Positions 7,787 through 17,142 are shown, counted from the stretch's first letter. The stretch: DNA of 35,737 nucleotides from CAYRGC01 sp964601225 (GCA_964601225.1 CAZRMM010000012.1:1-35737), one strand, 5' to 3'. Translations and numbers: made by a program. The notes: generated from the letters alone by a model not told the origin.

Positions 7787-7816
7787 ATTCTAGGACCTTT
7801 TATCCGCGAAAGACAA
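7787..7816 (-). promoter_or_regulatory. probable promoter of the secreted protein-pyrF unit
   Basis: TTGTCT (7816-7811), an 18-nt spacer and TAGAAT (7792-7787), 23 nt before the ATG. It lies between this unit and the end of the five-gene secreted operon. Confidence 0.55.
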
Positions 7817-7821
7817 ACGCG

Positions 7822-9267
7822 TCAGAACTCCACCGGCGGGGAACCGATAAGTTCCTCAAGGCCGGCCTGACGCAGACACCGCATCGCCTGGGTATCCGTG
7901 GGGTGATCGGGGTCCGGTTCTTGATCATTGTTCGTGAAGGGGAAGCATTTGTCCGCGTAGATCACCTTCAACGTGGTATCGAGACGGTTTTGGCATGCGC
8001 GTCCGAGACAGGAACGGCGGAGATAGTATGCATAATCGCGCACGAATCCGCGTACGCCGCCATCGATGGTCGTCGCGAGAGTGGCAAGTCGTCCAACGGA
8101 GATGCTGAAGGCCTGGAGGGTTTTTTGCATGGTGAGAACAGGGTCGATGCTCGTCCCGAACGTCTCTGCCTCTTTTTGTCCCTGCTCGCGACTGAAACTT
8201 TCGATGTCTTTGCTGCCGTGGATGCGAAGAGTGGTGACAAACGGCGCTTCTTGATCGTCGGTTTTTGCCCTCAGGAATGACGGCAGAGGACGAGTGGTTC
8301 CTTCCTGGCGGCGGCTCTCGCGGAACCCCACGAGATTCTCCATGTTGTTCTTCTCGATTGAGAACGGCCCGGTGAGAGGATGAAGCCAGACGCCACGGGG
8401 AAGCGTGTCCTGGCAGCCGCTCACGCTCTGGTGCGGCGCATCGGGATTCGGCAACGTTGGTTGCGACTGTGCGGATGTTGTCGTTCCCTGTATCGCATCG
8501 ATTTCCTGTTGGACGCTGAGGAGATCCTCCACGGGGACAAGCGATTGACGAAGGGCGTCTTGCATTCCCTGCACTCCGCGACGTTCGAGTTCGGTCGCGC
8601 TCGCGAGCTTTTCGCCGTGCGAGACCTCCGGGAGGGAGCCGAGCCGGTCGATGACGGTCTGGAGCATGCCGGCGTCGCAGCCGTACCCAGCATCGGTGAT
8701 TACCGGCGGAAGATAATCGGTAGTGAAGTAACAGACTGGCTCTCCGTTATCTTCATAGTCCGCCGAGTCGAAGAGCCGGAGCGTTCCCCATTCGTAATCT
8801 TGTCCGAGGGGATCCCCCCCGAGGTTGGAGAGCGAGGCATAGCGCTCATCGAGGAAACGCGAAAGTTCCGTGAGACGGAGGATCGCGAGCACCTGGCGCT
8901 CATCGAGCGCCGATTTCATCTGTTCCTGTACCGCCAGTTCTGCTTCTTCGAGGAGGAACAGATCGAGCCGTTGGCATGCAGTGGTGTCCTGAAGCCCGCG
9001 TTTTACCGCAGTCCACTGGGGATCGACACGCATGAGATTCGTCGTCGCAACGGACCACCACTCCGGAAGCATCGACTCGAAGAACGTGAAGAGGCTTTCC
9101 CCTTCCCAAGCGTTATCGATGCCTGTAGCCACCCGTTCGAGCGTGCGTTTCGCTGCGGGGGAAATCGTCAGGTTCGCCAGCGCCGGTACCGGATTCTGCG
9201 GACGTGCCCATGCCGCTGTAGGCAGGAGGAGCATCGTGCAGATGATGAAGGGAAGGAGGCGCTTCAC
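7822..9267 (-). CDS. secreted protein of unknown function (gene 5 of secreted operon)
   Basis: 481 aa; family not recognised. Starts with GTG at 9267, overlapping the stop of the upstream gene (GTGA), which fixes the start. Signal peptide MKRLLPFIICTMLLLPTAAWA, then a mostly helical, acidic protein with about ten cysteines. A long helical stretch (residues about 100-145, rich in Leu and Glu) is followed by a Cys/Tyr-rich patch (CYFTTDYLPPVITDAGYGCD) and a second helical half containing a Cys cluster (RRSCLGRACQNRLD). The even number of cysteines suggests disulfides outside the membrane. Last gene of a tightly packed five-gene operon of exported proteins. Confidence 0.82.
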   Translation of the reverse strand: MKRLLPFIICTMLLLPTAAWARPQNPVPALANLTISPAAKRTLERVATGIDNAWEGESLFTFFESMLPEWWSVATTNLMRVDPQWTAVKRGLQDTTACQRLDLFLLEEAELAVQEQMKSALDERQVLAILRLTELSRFLDERYASLSNLGGDPLGQDYEWGTLRLFDSADYEDNGEPVCYFTTDYLPPVITDAGYGCDAGMLQTVIDRLGSLPEVSHGEKLASATELERRGVQGMQDALRQSLVPVEDLLSVQQEIDAIQGTTTSAQSQPTLPNPDAPHQSVSGCQDTLPRGVWLHPLTGPFSIEKNNMENLVGFRESRRQEGTTRPLPSFLRAKTDDQEAPFVTTLRIHGSKDIESFSREQGQKEAETFGTSIDPVLTMQKTLQAFSISVGRLATLATTIDGGVRGFVRDYAYYLRRSCLGRACQNRLDTTLKVIYADKCFPFTNNDQEPDPDHPTDTQAMRCLRQAGLEELIGSPPVEF

Positions 9268-11786
9268 GGCTGCGAGGGTGACGGAGAAGAAGCGCAGATG
9301 TCGGAGTCGAGGAATGCGTCCCGATCGTCGATGGTCATCGGACAGAGCGTTGCGGGGAATCGGGCGGCCGTGAGTTTCGTGAAGATCAGGCCTGCTTCGC
9401 GGATCACTCCGTTGACGAGGCCGATGCGCGATTGAAGGAAAGACGCGTAGAAATCGTTTCCCATGCGCTGGACGATCGCATCGGTCATAGCCGTAAGATC
9501 TTCGTTGGCCTGCGCCTGATCCGCGATGCCCTCCAGCGTCGACGCTCCGAGTTCAAACGCGCCGTCCGGGCTCGTTTCGAGGAGACGGTTCACGTCGGCA
9601 TCGCACAAAATGGAGGGCGGACCCCCCACGCAGAGCGCGGTCTGAGTTTGCTTGAGGAGCAGAGTGGGGTTGTAGACGGGAGCCGTCCATGACAGTTCCA
9701 TCGAGGCCGCCCGCAGATCACCCACGTCGGTGGCGCGCGGTACGCATGTATCGAAGAGCGGAGAGGTGCCCCCGCTCACGATCGTATTCTGTGCAGGTGT
9801 TTGCCGATGGGAATCTCTCGATTGTTTGACGCACAGCCCGATATAACACGTTGCATCTCCGATGGTATTGCGCATGACGACGGCGTTTTCGGGAGTGCAG
9901 ATGTCGTCGCGCCAGTCGTTCACTGCGCGGATGGCGGCATCGATACGGCCGTCGACGGCGGTCTGCGCGCAGGAGGGAGATTCTCCTTCGGGCAGCGATT
10001 CCACGGCAGCAGCTCGTACTTTTTCGTTCAAGTCGTTCAGCTCGTCGTCCGTCATACGCGCCGCCGTCGGCAACGCTTTGCAGACGCCGATGACGGGATT
10101 GCTTGAGCCGGACGAATCCGAGGAGGAACTCGCCTCCGGATCGTCGCCGACAAAGCTGCGGCAGGCCTCCTCCGTCATGACCTGTGCGCAGAGATCGGCG
10201 TTGAGGTCGTCTTTTCCACGGAAAACGCCGTCCTCCTCCATCGCATCGCAGGCGGCGCGCGCGGAATCCATTTGGACTCTGCAGCACGTGTCGACTTTTG
10301 TTTGGTAATCCTCGCCGTCAAGCGGCCCCGTTCCCGCGGGGCTGGCACAAAGGCGCTTCGCATGAACGAGTTGAGAGAGAATGAGGTATTTTGCAGGCAA
10401 TTGCGTTTGTCCGTCCGTTGCTTCCTTGCGCAGGACGATCGTGATTTTGCCGTCGGCGTCTTTTACGGTGGTTACGGCATCGGCATCGATGATCGGAGTC
10501 TTGTCTTCGCAGGTGATTTCTACGGAACATTGGGGAGCGTCGCCGAGCATCTGCGATTTTCCCTCCGCCCAATTTTCGCAGACATTCGGACCGGCTTGAG
10601 TCTGGGTGGCAGGCTTCGGAGATTGGCAGCGTGCCAGTGCGATGACATTCGGGTCCACGTCCGGCGTTTCGCGGCACTCCGCGGAGGGGTTCGCCATCGG
10701 CCGGCAGAGATAGCCCATTTCATCAAGGCGGTGATTGCACAATCCCGGTGCGGTGCTGGACGGATCGGGATAGTGACCTGCACGCCGCGGCCGGCATGTT
10801 CCATCGTCTTGCCAGTCACAGAGATCGGGCAGAGTGGGTTCCACTGCATCTTGCCAGTTCAAGCCGACGTTTACGGTATTCGCCCCTCCTTCGTTTCGGA
10901 CGTATGCCCAAAGACGAACGTTAAAAGGCAGGCTTTCTTGGAGCGCTCTCGTGAAGAGCAGGAACGAAGTCTCGTCGGGCCCGAGTGCGGGGATAATTTC
11001 TACGTTTGCCAGAGTATTGGCGATGGAAACGAGATCCGCATGAACATTCGGCCAACGCGTTTCCGCTCCGTTTCCAGAAAGAATGCCGTAGCGCTCGTCC
11101 CAGACGGCGGCCACCATGTCGCGCCTGTCTTCATCATCGATGCCGTGGCTCTGTACCAGTCGTTCAAGGTCGATCCGCAGGTCGCCTACCAGTCCTTCAA
11201 TGCTTCCCTCTTCGTCCGCGTTGAGCCGCTGAGCCACGATCGGCGGGCGATCGGTGTCGCCCGAAGCGCGCCAGAGGGTCGTAATCGCTTGGAGCTGTGT
11301 CAGAAAGGAATTATCGTTGAACTCCGAGATCAAGAGAGGACGTTCGAAGCTGCCGGCGCCCATCGTCATCCAGTCCCGGCCATAGGCGCGCACTTCGGAT
11401 TCGCGCGTCACGATCGTACGGATCGCGTCTTTGGCGTAATCGCACTCCGAATCCGTCATTTGCTCGCGATTGTCGTTGCCCGTGCAGAATGACGATTCGT
11501 TTTCCAGGGCATCGGCAATCTCTTCCGTCGCGACTTCTCCTTCGCTGAGATCGACTGTCGATGCGGCGAAAGCTTTGACGGAAAGTTCGGGATCTCGGGT
11601 GCCGCCCTCATCCAAGAGCAACTCCTGCTCCGTCTGCTTCAACATCAGGTCGTAGAGCGTTGCCGGCGTGGCGCCGGTTGCATTCTGCGCAGCAGCGTCG
11701 ATTGGCATGAGAAGGCAGCACAGGACAAGTGCCGCAGAGAGGCTGCGGTCTCGGTAAGCCGGTGAACGGAGCGTCGTGTGCGTCAT
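9264..11786 (-). CDS. large secreted Cys-rich protein of unknown function (gene 4 of secreted operon)
   Basis: 840 aa from the ATG at 11786; family not recognised. The start is set by the signal peptide SLSAALVLCCLLMPIDAAA and by the upstream stop only 2 nt away; the frame is open 41 codons further but those overlap the neighbour. The mature part holds more than 25 cysteines, many closely spaced (for example DLCDWQDDGTCRP, CENWAEGKSQMLGDAPQC, DTCCRVQM). A Ser-rich linker (SSSSDSSGSSNP) lies at about two thirds of the length. A segment around YLILSQLVHAKRLC loosely recalls a zinc-protease helix but lacks the HExxH residues. Overlaps the following gene by 4 nt. Confidence 0.82.
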   Translation of the reverse strand: MTHTTLRSPAYRDRSLSAALVLCCLLMPIDAAAQNATGATPATLYDLMLKQTEQELLLDEGGTRDPELSVKAFAASTVDLSEGEVATEEIADALENESSFCTGNDNREQMTDSECDYAKDAIRTIVTRESEVRAYGRDWMTMGAGSFERPLLISEFNDNSFLTQLQAITTLWRASGDTDRPPIVAQRLNADEEGSIEGLVGDLRIDLERLVQSHGIDDEDRRDMVAAVWDERYGILSGNGAETRWPNVHADLVSIANTLANVEIIPALGPDETSFLLFTRALQESLPFNVRLWAYVRNEGGANTVNVGLNWQDAVEPTLPDLCDWQDDGTCRPRRAGHYPDPSSTAPGLCNHRLDEMGYLCRPMANPSAECRETPDVDPNVIALARCQSPKPATQTQAGPNVCENWAEGKSQMLGDAPQCSVEITCEDKTPIIDADAVTTVKDADGKITIVLRKEATDGQTQLPAKYLILSQLVHAKRLCASPAGTGPLDGEDYQTKVDTCCRVQMDSARAACDAMEEDGVFRGKDDLNADLCAQVMTEEACRSFVGDDPEASSSSDSSGSSNPVIGVCKALPTAARMTDDELNDLNEKVRAAAVESLPEGESPSCAQTAVDGRIDAAIRAVNDWRDDICTPENAVVMRNTIGDATCYIGLCVKQSRDSHRQTPAQNTIVSGGTSPLFDTCVPRATDVGDLRAASMELSWTAPVYNPTLLLKQTQTALCVGGPPSILCDADVNRLLETSPDGAFELGASTLEGIADQAQANEDLTAMTDAIVQRMGNDFYASFLQSRIGLVNGVIREAGLIFTKLTAARFPATLCPMTIDDRDAFLDSDICASSPSPSQP

Positions 11787-11788
11787 GC

Positions 11789-12568
11789 TTATTTCTTCAG
11801 ATCGAGAAGAGAGCCTTTCGTATCCCATGTGCGCGCGGGGAGACAGGCGCTCACTCCGGCCGCAAGCCCCATTTCGTTGCTGAGGTCCATGGAAACGCGC
11901 GCAAGACATTCGGTGGTTCCTTCGAGCGGAGCGAGGCGCTCCTCGCCCGTAATTGCCGTCAGCGTGCGATGCAAAGCCCGGCGCGCAAGCGCCAGCTCTT
12001 TCTGAATCTGGCGCTCTTCCTCGGAGATACTGTTCACGAAATCGGATATTCCGACGGTCCCGCCGTCACCGTCATCCGTGGAGCCGTTCAATAGTTCATC
12101 GATGCTGCCAAGTTCTTCGGCCATCACGGTCGGCAGGAGGAACCATCGCGCGCGCAGCGTGCATTCGTATGTGCGGAGGTACTCCAGGAGAACGGATCCC
12201 ATATCCGATTCGAGCAGAGATCCTCCCCCGTCGACGTTCCACGGCGAGAGATACTCGGCCAGCCCTCTGAGCGGCATCGAGGCGGCACGCACAGGCTGTA
12301 CGGTGCAGGTGAGGTCGGCACCGGGCGGAGCGAAATGGGCGGCGAGAATTTCGCGAACACGCGCATGGTATTCCTTGCTCCAGATTTCGGCGGTCATGCC
12401 TTTCTTCAGTTCTTCCGCCGACGGCTCGGGGAAGAGTGCCTCGTTCCATTCGCAGGAAGGCAGTTCGGATTGTGCAGGCGCCACCTGGCCCGCGAGTCGG
12501 GTCATTGTGACGCCGCCAATCGCGACGATCGTGCTGAGAATGCCGATGACGGCGAATCGCTTACTCAT
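11789..12568 (-). CDS. membrane-anchored or secreted protein of unknown function (gene 3 of secreted operon)
   Basis: 259 aa from the ATG at 12568; family not recognised. I chose this start because it begins a signal/anchor sequence (MSKRFAVIGILSTIVAIGGV) and overlaps the upstream stop by 8 nt (ATGAGTAA); earlier in-frame codons overlap the neighbour. The rest is helical with a few cysteines. LLEYLRTYECTLRARWFLL resembles in pattern IESYRAFRCRLSMVC of the preceding gene product, hinting at distant relatedness. Stop and next start are separated by 2 nt. Confidence 0.78.
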   Translation of the reverse strand: MSKRFAVIGILSTIVAIGGVTMTRLAGQVAPAQSELPSCEWNEALFPEPSAEELKKGMTAEIWSKEYHARVREILAAHFAPPGADLTCTVQPVRAASMPLRGLAEYLSPWNVDGGGSLLESDMGSVLLEYLRTYECTLRARWFLLPTVMAEELGSIDELLNGSTDDGDGGTVGISDFVNSISEEERQIQKELALARRALHRTLTAITGEERLAPLEGTTECLARVSMDLSNEMGLAAGVSACLPARTWDTKGSLLDLKK

Positions 12569-13418
12569 TGGTGCACTGAGCGAGGAAGCACGGTATGCGG
12601 GAGAGCTGGTGGACGAGAGAAACGGTTTGGTCGAGTGGCGTGAGCACGTCGGAACGCCAGGAGTCGATGAAAGAATCAAATTGCCCGGCAAATTGCATGA
12701 TTGAACGCACCGATGCGTCGTAGGAGACGACGAGCGAGACCATGCGAGCCTCGTCGCGCGCCACCTGCTCAATGAGGGGGCCGCAATGGACGCGTATTGT
12801 CGATTGGCTTTGAGGTGCGATAAGAGTGAGAGGTGACGACTCGGGATCTTTCGCGGCGTTCGCGAATTGGCACGACCGGATCGGTTCCATCATCAGCGTT
12901 TCGCAGCCCGGGGTTTGTACGGAGATCGGAGACGGATCGTCCGGTCCGGCCTGGAGTCCGGCGCACACCATCGAGAGCCGGCACCGGAATGCGCGATACG
13001 ATTCGATGACACTCGGCAGGAGATCGGATGTCAGCGCTTCGCGCACGTTGAGTAGACCGAGGCGGTTGGCGCGGAATGCGGGATCGGCGTCGGGATCGTT
13101 CATCCCTTCCCACTCGGTCCGACTGTCGATATCGGAATCGCCGATGATCTCATCCGTTCCCGAAACCCATCGATTATCTCCCGTTTTGATCCAGGCTTGC
13201 CCGCTGTCGTCGAAACGGGTGGCTCCTTCGAGTTCCAAGGAGGCGTTTTGTCTGCCGAGGAGAACGGAGCGGAAGATGCGCTGTTGCTGCGCAACGCGTC
13301 CGGTTATATCGCGCAGGCACTGTTGTACGGCGTCGTTCGTCGTCACTTCCGTCGCGATCATTCGCGTGGGTGAGGCGAGAAGCGAGAGGCCGAGAAAAAT
13401 GGCGAGGAGGCGGCGCAT
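12561..13418 (-). CDS. secreted protein of unknown function (gene 2 of secreted operon)
   Basis: 285 aa, signal peptide MRRLLAIFLGLSLLASPTRM; family not recognised. Residues 66-84 (ATRFDDSGQAWIKTGDNRW) match a segment near the C-terminus of the 1194-aa protein coded just upstream (ATRTDASGREWEKREENRW), in both cases after an aromatic/Gln-rich helix, so the two proteins share a module. There are about eight cysteines, including CRLSMVC and a C-terminal PCFLAQC. Starts 2 nt after the stop of gene 1 and overlaps gene 3. Confidence 0.8.
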   Translation of the reverse strand: MRRLLAIFLGLSLLASPTRMIATEVTTNDAVQQCLRDITGRVAQQQRIFRSVLLGRQNASLELEGATRFDDSGQAWIKTGDNRWVSGTDEIIGDSDIDSRTEWEGMNDPDADPAFRANRLGLLNVREALTSDLLPSVIESYRAFRCRLSMVCAGLQAGPDDPSPISVQTPGCETLMMEPIRSCQFANAAKDPESSPLTLIAPQSQSTIRVHCGPLIEQVARDEARMVSLVVSYDASVRSIMQFAGQFDSFIDSWRSDVLTPLDQTVSLVHQLSRIPCFLAQCTNE

Positions 13419-13420
13419 GA

Positions 13421-16400
13421 TCAGAGATCAACGGGGAGCTTGCGGTCGAACGAGGGATAGACGGCGTCGGGATTTGGCCGATAGGGCACGGGATCCCCGT
13501 CGATGCTGCGATACCGCCCGTCATCATCAATGGTTTCTCTTCGCAGATTTCGCCGGAGGGCATCGAAGGGATTTTCTCCAGAGGAGTCGTGGCCGCGAAG
13601 GATCTGCCAGCCGTCCTTTGGAGCGGTGTAGACGGGCCAAAGGGGGGCGCACGAGGTATCGGCGGGGTCGCAAGAAATTGCCCATTCGTTCTGAGGATTC
13701 GAACGGGTTTCAGGCGTTCCTGTCGGGAATCGTTTGTCCATCGTCACTTGCAGATCTTCCGGCAAGAGCGCTCCCGGACGGGCGACGATCCGCATCGTGC
13801 GCTCGAGCAGATCCGATTCCGTGTGCGCACACGCCCTTCGGCTCCAGAGATCCACTTCGTCATCGGTAGCGGAGAAATCGGGAACGTCATCGGAAGTCCA
13901 GCGGTTCTCTTCTCGCTTTTCCCATTCCCTGCCGCTTGCGTCCGTGCGAGTCGCGTCGTTTTCCTCGTCTCTCGCGGGCGTACCGATGCGGCAGCGCATG
14001 CTGATGAGGTCGTCGCTCGTCATGACGCTCTGCCAGAACGCGGTATACGTTTGGTTGCGTCGCTTGAGCAGGGCGATCGCACGTTCAAGCGACGGGCGAA
14101 TTGTTCCCATGTCGAATTCCGGCAGCGGCGGGAGATCGGGGCCTTCGCCGATGGCTTGGAACGTCGGCGTGAGCAATTCATCCCACGAAATCTGTGCCAC
14201 GTCCCACGGTGGCGGGAGATTGATCGCATCGGGATCTACGTCAACGTACGGATCGCTCGGCGGAGACGGAAGCGCGAGGGCGATCTGAATCACGTTGAAC
14301 GACGGAACGACAAGGGCTCCCGGTTGAACCGAGATCGTCGTGAGGTCGTACACCTGATCCTTCTGCTCGTTCTGAATGCAGATGAGCGGCAAGGTGTCAT
14401 TCGTTGGCGTGCACGATCCCTTCGGGGGAACGGGCCATCCGGGAATCCAGACATTGAGTGCTTCCAGAGTCCGGGTGAAGTAGTCGTTGCGACACCACGG
14501 AAGATTGATGCGGTCGAATTCGTTAAGCTCCTTGGTCATTTGTTTCGCGAGATCGGCGATTTCCAGACGACTTCCCTGAGTGCCCAGAATTTCGCGATAC
14601 CGATCGGCGTTGGCGCGAATCCAATCGTCGATACGCATGATTGCTTCCCCCTGTTTCTCCACGATCATCGACAGGTACACCGGAAGCTGTCCGCGGATCG
14701 AGCGGACTTGGTCGATCTGGCTCGCGTACTCGCGCAGCCGCGCCGCGATGGAGTCCACCTCGTCCGGTACCGGCAGATCTTTGTCTTCGCGGTCGCGCTT
14801 GTAGCGCTCCCAGGCGAGTGCCCGCTTTTCAAAATCGACGCGCGATCCCAGGGGAACAACGACGGAGATGTCCTCGCTGCGGAGCGCGAGTATCTGCTGG
14901 AAAAGACCTGTCAGTGAATCCATGAGTCCCGGTCCCGCGCGCATTTGCAGATCAATCGGGAGAGTACGGTTTTCCGCGGAAGTGAGATCGGGAAGCGTGG
15001 GCGCTTCTTCTCTGGCTTGAGGAAGGAATCGTTCCCACACGGCGGGAAGACGGACGCGAACGACGGGCGGGGTCATGACTTCCTGGATTCCGGTCAAAAG
15101 CCCCTGGATCCATCGGGTAACGAAGCGACCGTTGTCGATTCTCGTGCCATCCGCCGTGTCGTCCGTTGCGTTCTGGTAGTTGCCGTTCGGCAAAGTCTTC
15201 TCTGCGGTATAGGCCGTTTTTGCACGGATCAGGATCGTGTCGGGGGAAAGAATCGCATGCGTAAGGGTGGTACTACTGGAGCCGCTCAAAAACGACATTG
15301 TCTGGAGAGCGGGCTCCCACGGAGTTGTTTCCGAGACGGGGGGACGATTGCCGATCGGTTCATCCGCCAGGGACGATGGCTGGTAGGCGTTCGCATTCGC
15401 TTGGGTGTTGACTAGATTGTCCAGGTGGGGGAATCGGAGGACGCATCTCTCGTCGTCACCGGCCACTCTTTCGTCGCGCCAGTCATGTTCCCGGGCGTAG
15501 ATCCCGTAACAGGCCGCGACCACGCAGCGATTCTCACGTTCCGACTGTCGTTCTCTGTCGAGACTGAGGCAGAGATCCTCATTGCCGATTCGGCTCAGTT
15601 GGTCATCCGGAGTTTCGGGGAGACTCCCCCGCTCCGTCGTGCCAACGTACTCGCGGAAGAACGAGAGATACGCAGGGCGATCCGGCCCCGTATCCTCCGT
15701 ATCGTAGTCGTTACTTCCGGCTTCCGGCGGCGGCGGCGCATGGCGGCAACCCGGGCCGGGGCAGCGGCATTCGTTCCCCGTGCAGACTTTACAGTTCGGG
15801 TACTCCGCCACGGTTTGCGCCGTTTCGTTTTCTTGCAAATCAGGCGCCCAGTGCCCGGTGCAGAGATATCGGTATCCCCATGTCTTGCAGCGCCGGACCG
15901 TGATCGTGATCGTCGGTTCGGGATTGGGTTGATCGACGGGTTCCTCGCTCGGGGGATCGCTCGGTTCGGGGTCCGGCTCGGGGAAACTGGGGGGATCGAC
16001 GGGGTCTTGCGGATCGGGTTCCGGTTCCAGGGGCGGGGGAATATCGATGGTTGATCCCGGGTCGTCCACCGGCGTGCTTTCCGGCGGATCGTTGCTTTCA
16101 ATGGGAATGGGCAGATCGATTGGATCGGCCGGCCCGAGTTGCGCCAGAAATGACGATCGTTTTACGTTCGGGAGGCGCGCGTTCGATTGCGAGCGGATCG
16201 GAGTGAGAAATTCGATGGGATTTTCCGAGGGCGGCGCTTCAATGAACGTGTCCAGTGGCACGTCCTCCTGCGTCTGGATCGGTATGGGCATGGGGACGTT
16301 GTTGTCCTGGTTCGTCACTCCCGAGGCTTGCGATACTGGAACTTCGATTTGAATGTCTTCGAACTCTCGGCAATCGCGGATGAGGAATTGATTCATCCAT

Positions 16401-17005
16401 TCGCAGGTTGCCAGGCATTTCTGCGGCGTGACGTCTTCGCCCTCCTGACCGGGTGCGGCATTGCACACGGGGTCGGCGAATTTCGGCATCGTGCACGAGT
16501 GCGGCACGAACTTCCCCTCGATCGCGTCTTCGGGGGGCAGCTCCTCCGTCGGATCGCAGGTGTCATCGTCGTCTCTGTCCCCCGGATCGCGCCACACGCT
16601 CCAATCAACGGTCGGTGCACCGTCCTCCGTCGTTTTTACGCGCGGGCAAACGGTACTGAAACCCGTTGCGTTCTTCGGATAGTGAAATTCATCTTTGCGT
16701 CTCGCCATTCCCGATTGCAGGAAACCGAGAGGGTCTCCGTCGCGACCCGGAAGTCCAAGCACCTTCGCCACTTTTCCTTCTCCGACGGCTTCCCCTACCT
16801 GCTCGGCTGAGTTCGTCCAGCCGCACATTGCGTCGCTCATTCGTTCGGGGAGAGCGTTCTGCACCGTGTTTTCGATCGTCTCGAGCAAAAGGTTGGGCCC
16901 CGTCGGCACTTGGTATAGCTCCGCGAATACCGTCGGAGCGGTGAAGAGCGTAAGAATCCCGATGCAGAGCGGGAAAAGCCGGCGAAGGGTGTGTGTCGTA
17001 GAAAT
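13421..17005 (-). CDS. very large secreted protein of unknown function (gene 1 of secreted operon), ATT start proposed
   Basis: About 1194 aa; family not recognised. The first GTG in frame (16909) lies inside the mature protein; upstream, in frame, is a perfect signal peptide (LRRLFPLCIGILTLFTA, cut at VFA), but before the TAG at 17017 the only usable codons are ATT (17005) and ACG. I propose ATT. Order of parts: a Cys-containing N-terminal region; a Pro/Asp/Glu-rich linker at about 305-368 (repeats like PEPDPEPSDPPSEEP); a Cys cluster at about 370-420 (CKVCTGNECRCPGPGC); a long region with predicted coiled coil near 740-830; and a C-terminal module shared with gene 2. Likely surface-exposed or periplasmic. 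Confidence 0.8.
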   Translation of the reverse strand: MSTTHTLRRLFPLCIGILTLFTAPTVFAELYQVPTGPNLLLETIENTVQNALPERMSDAMCGWTNSAEQVGEAVGEGKVAKVLGLPGRDGDPLGFLQSGMARRKDEFHYPKNATGFSTVCPRVKTTEDGAPTVDWSVWRDPGDRDDDDTCDPTEELPPEDAIEGKFVPHSCTMPKFADPVCNAAPGQEGEDVTPQKCLATCEWMNQFLIRDCREFEDIQIEVPVSQASGVTNQDNNVPMPIPIQTQEDVPLDTFIEAPPSENPIEFLTPIRSQSNARLPNVKRSSFLAQLGPADPIDLPIPIESNDPPESTPVDDPGSTIDIPPPLEPEPDPQDPVDPPSFPEPDPEPSDPPSEEPVDQPNPEPTITITVRRCKTWGYRYLCTGHWAPDLQENETAQTVAEYPNCKVCTGNECRCPGPGCRHAPPPPEAGSNDYDTEDTGPDRPAYLSFFREYVGTTERGSLPETPDDQLSRIGNEDLCLSLDRERQSERENRCVVAACYGIYAREHDWRDERVAGDDERCVLRFPHLDNLVNTQANANAYQPSSLADEPIGNRPPVSETTPWEPALQTMSFLSGSSSTTLTHAILSPDTILIRAKTAYTAEKTLPNGNYQNATDDTADGTRIDNGRFVTRWIQGLLTGIQEVMTPPVVRVRLPAVWERFLPQAREEAPTLPDLTSAENRTLPIDLQMRAGPGLMDSLTGLFQQILALRSEDISVVVPLGSRVDFEKRALAWERYKRDREDKDLPVPDEVDSIAARLREYASQIDQVRSIRGQLPVYLSMIVEKQGEAIMRIDDWIRANADRYREILGTQGSRLEIADLAKQMTKELNEFDRINLPWCRNDYFTRTLEALNVWIPGWPVPPKGSCTPTNDTLPLICIQNEQKDQVYDLTTISVQPGALVVPSFNVIQIALALPSPPSDPYVDVDPDAINLPPPWDVAQISWDELLTPTFQAIGEGPDLPPLPEFDMGTIRPSLERAIALLKRRNQTYTAFWQSVMTSDDLISMRCRIGTPARDEENDATRTDASGREWEKREENRWTSDDVPDFSATDDEVDLWSRRACAHTESDLLERTMRIVARPGALLPEDLQVTMDKRFPTGTPETRSNPQNEWAISCDPADTSCAPLWPVYTAPKDGWQILRGHDSSGENPFDALRRNLRRETIDDDGRYRSIDGDPVPYRPNPDAVYPSFDRKLPVDL

Positions 17006-17011
17006 CTCTTG

Positions 17012-17017
17012 ATTCTA
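17012..17017 (-). promoter_or_regulatory. probable -10 box of the five-gene secreted operon
   Basis: TAGAAT ends 6 nt before the proposed ATT start. The identical hexamer serves the nearby tRNA-Arg gene, where it sits 8 nt before the mature 5' end. No strong -35 box was found. Confidence 0.5.
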
Positions 17018-17142
17018 CCAGAATCGACCCTGTCTTCACAGCGTCCTAGAGCCAAAAACCTGGGGTCCGTACTTGAAGAATTTTTTAATGGTTGTCCCAT
17101 GCATATTTATCGCTATTCCAGAGATCATTTTTGGAAAAATTC

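Noticed and set aside
10370..10420. Possible zinc-protease helix (SQLVHAKRLC) in the 840-aa secreted protein
   Set aside because: It recalls an HExxHxxxxC helix only in hydrophobic pattern; the Glu and first His are missing, so no protease call is made.
10272..11492. Plus-strand open frame of 406 codons
   Set aside because: Lies wholly inside the 840-aa secreted-protein gene; Arg/His/Ala-rich composition typical of a GC-rich antisense frame.
13589..14917. Plus-strand open frame of 442 codons
   Set aside because: Antisense to the 1194-aa secreted protein; no motif, no signal sequence, no promoter.
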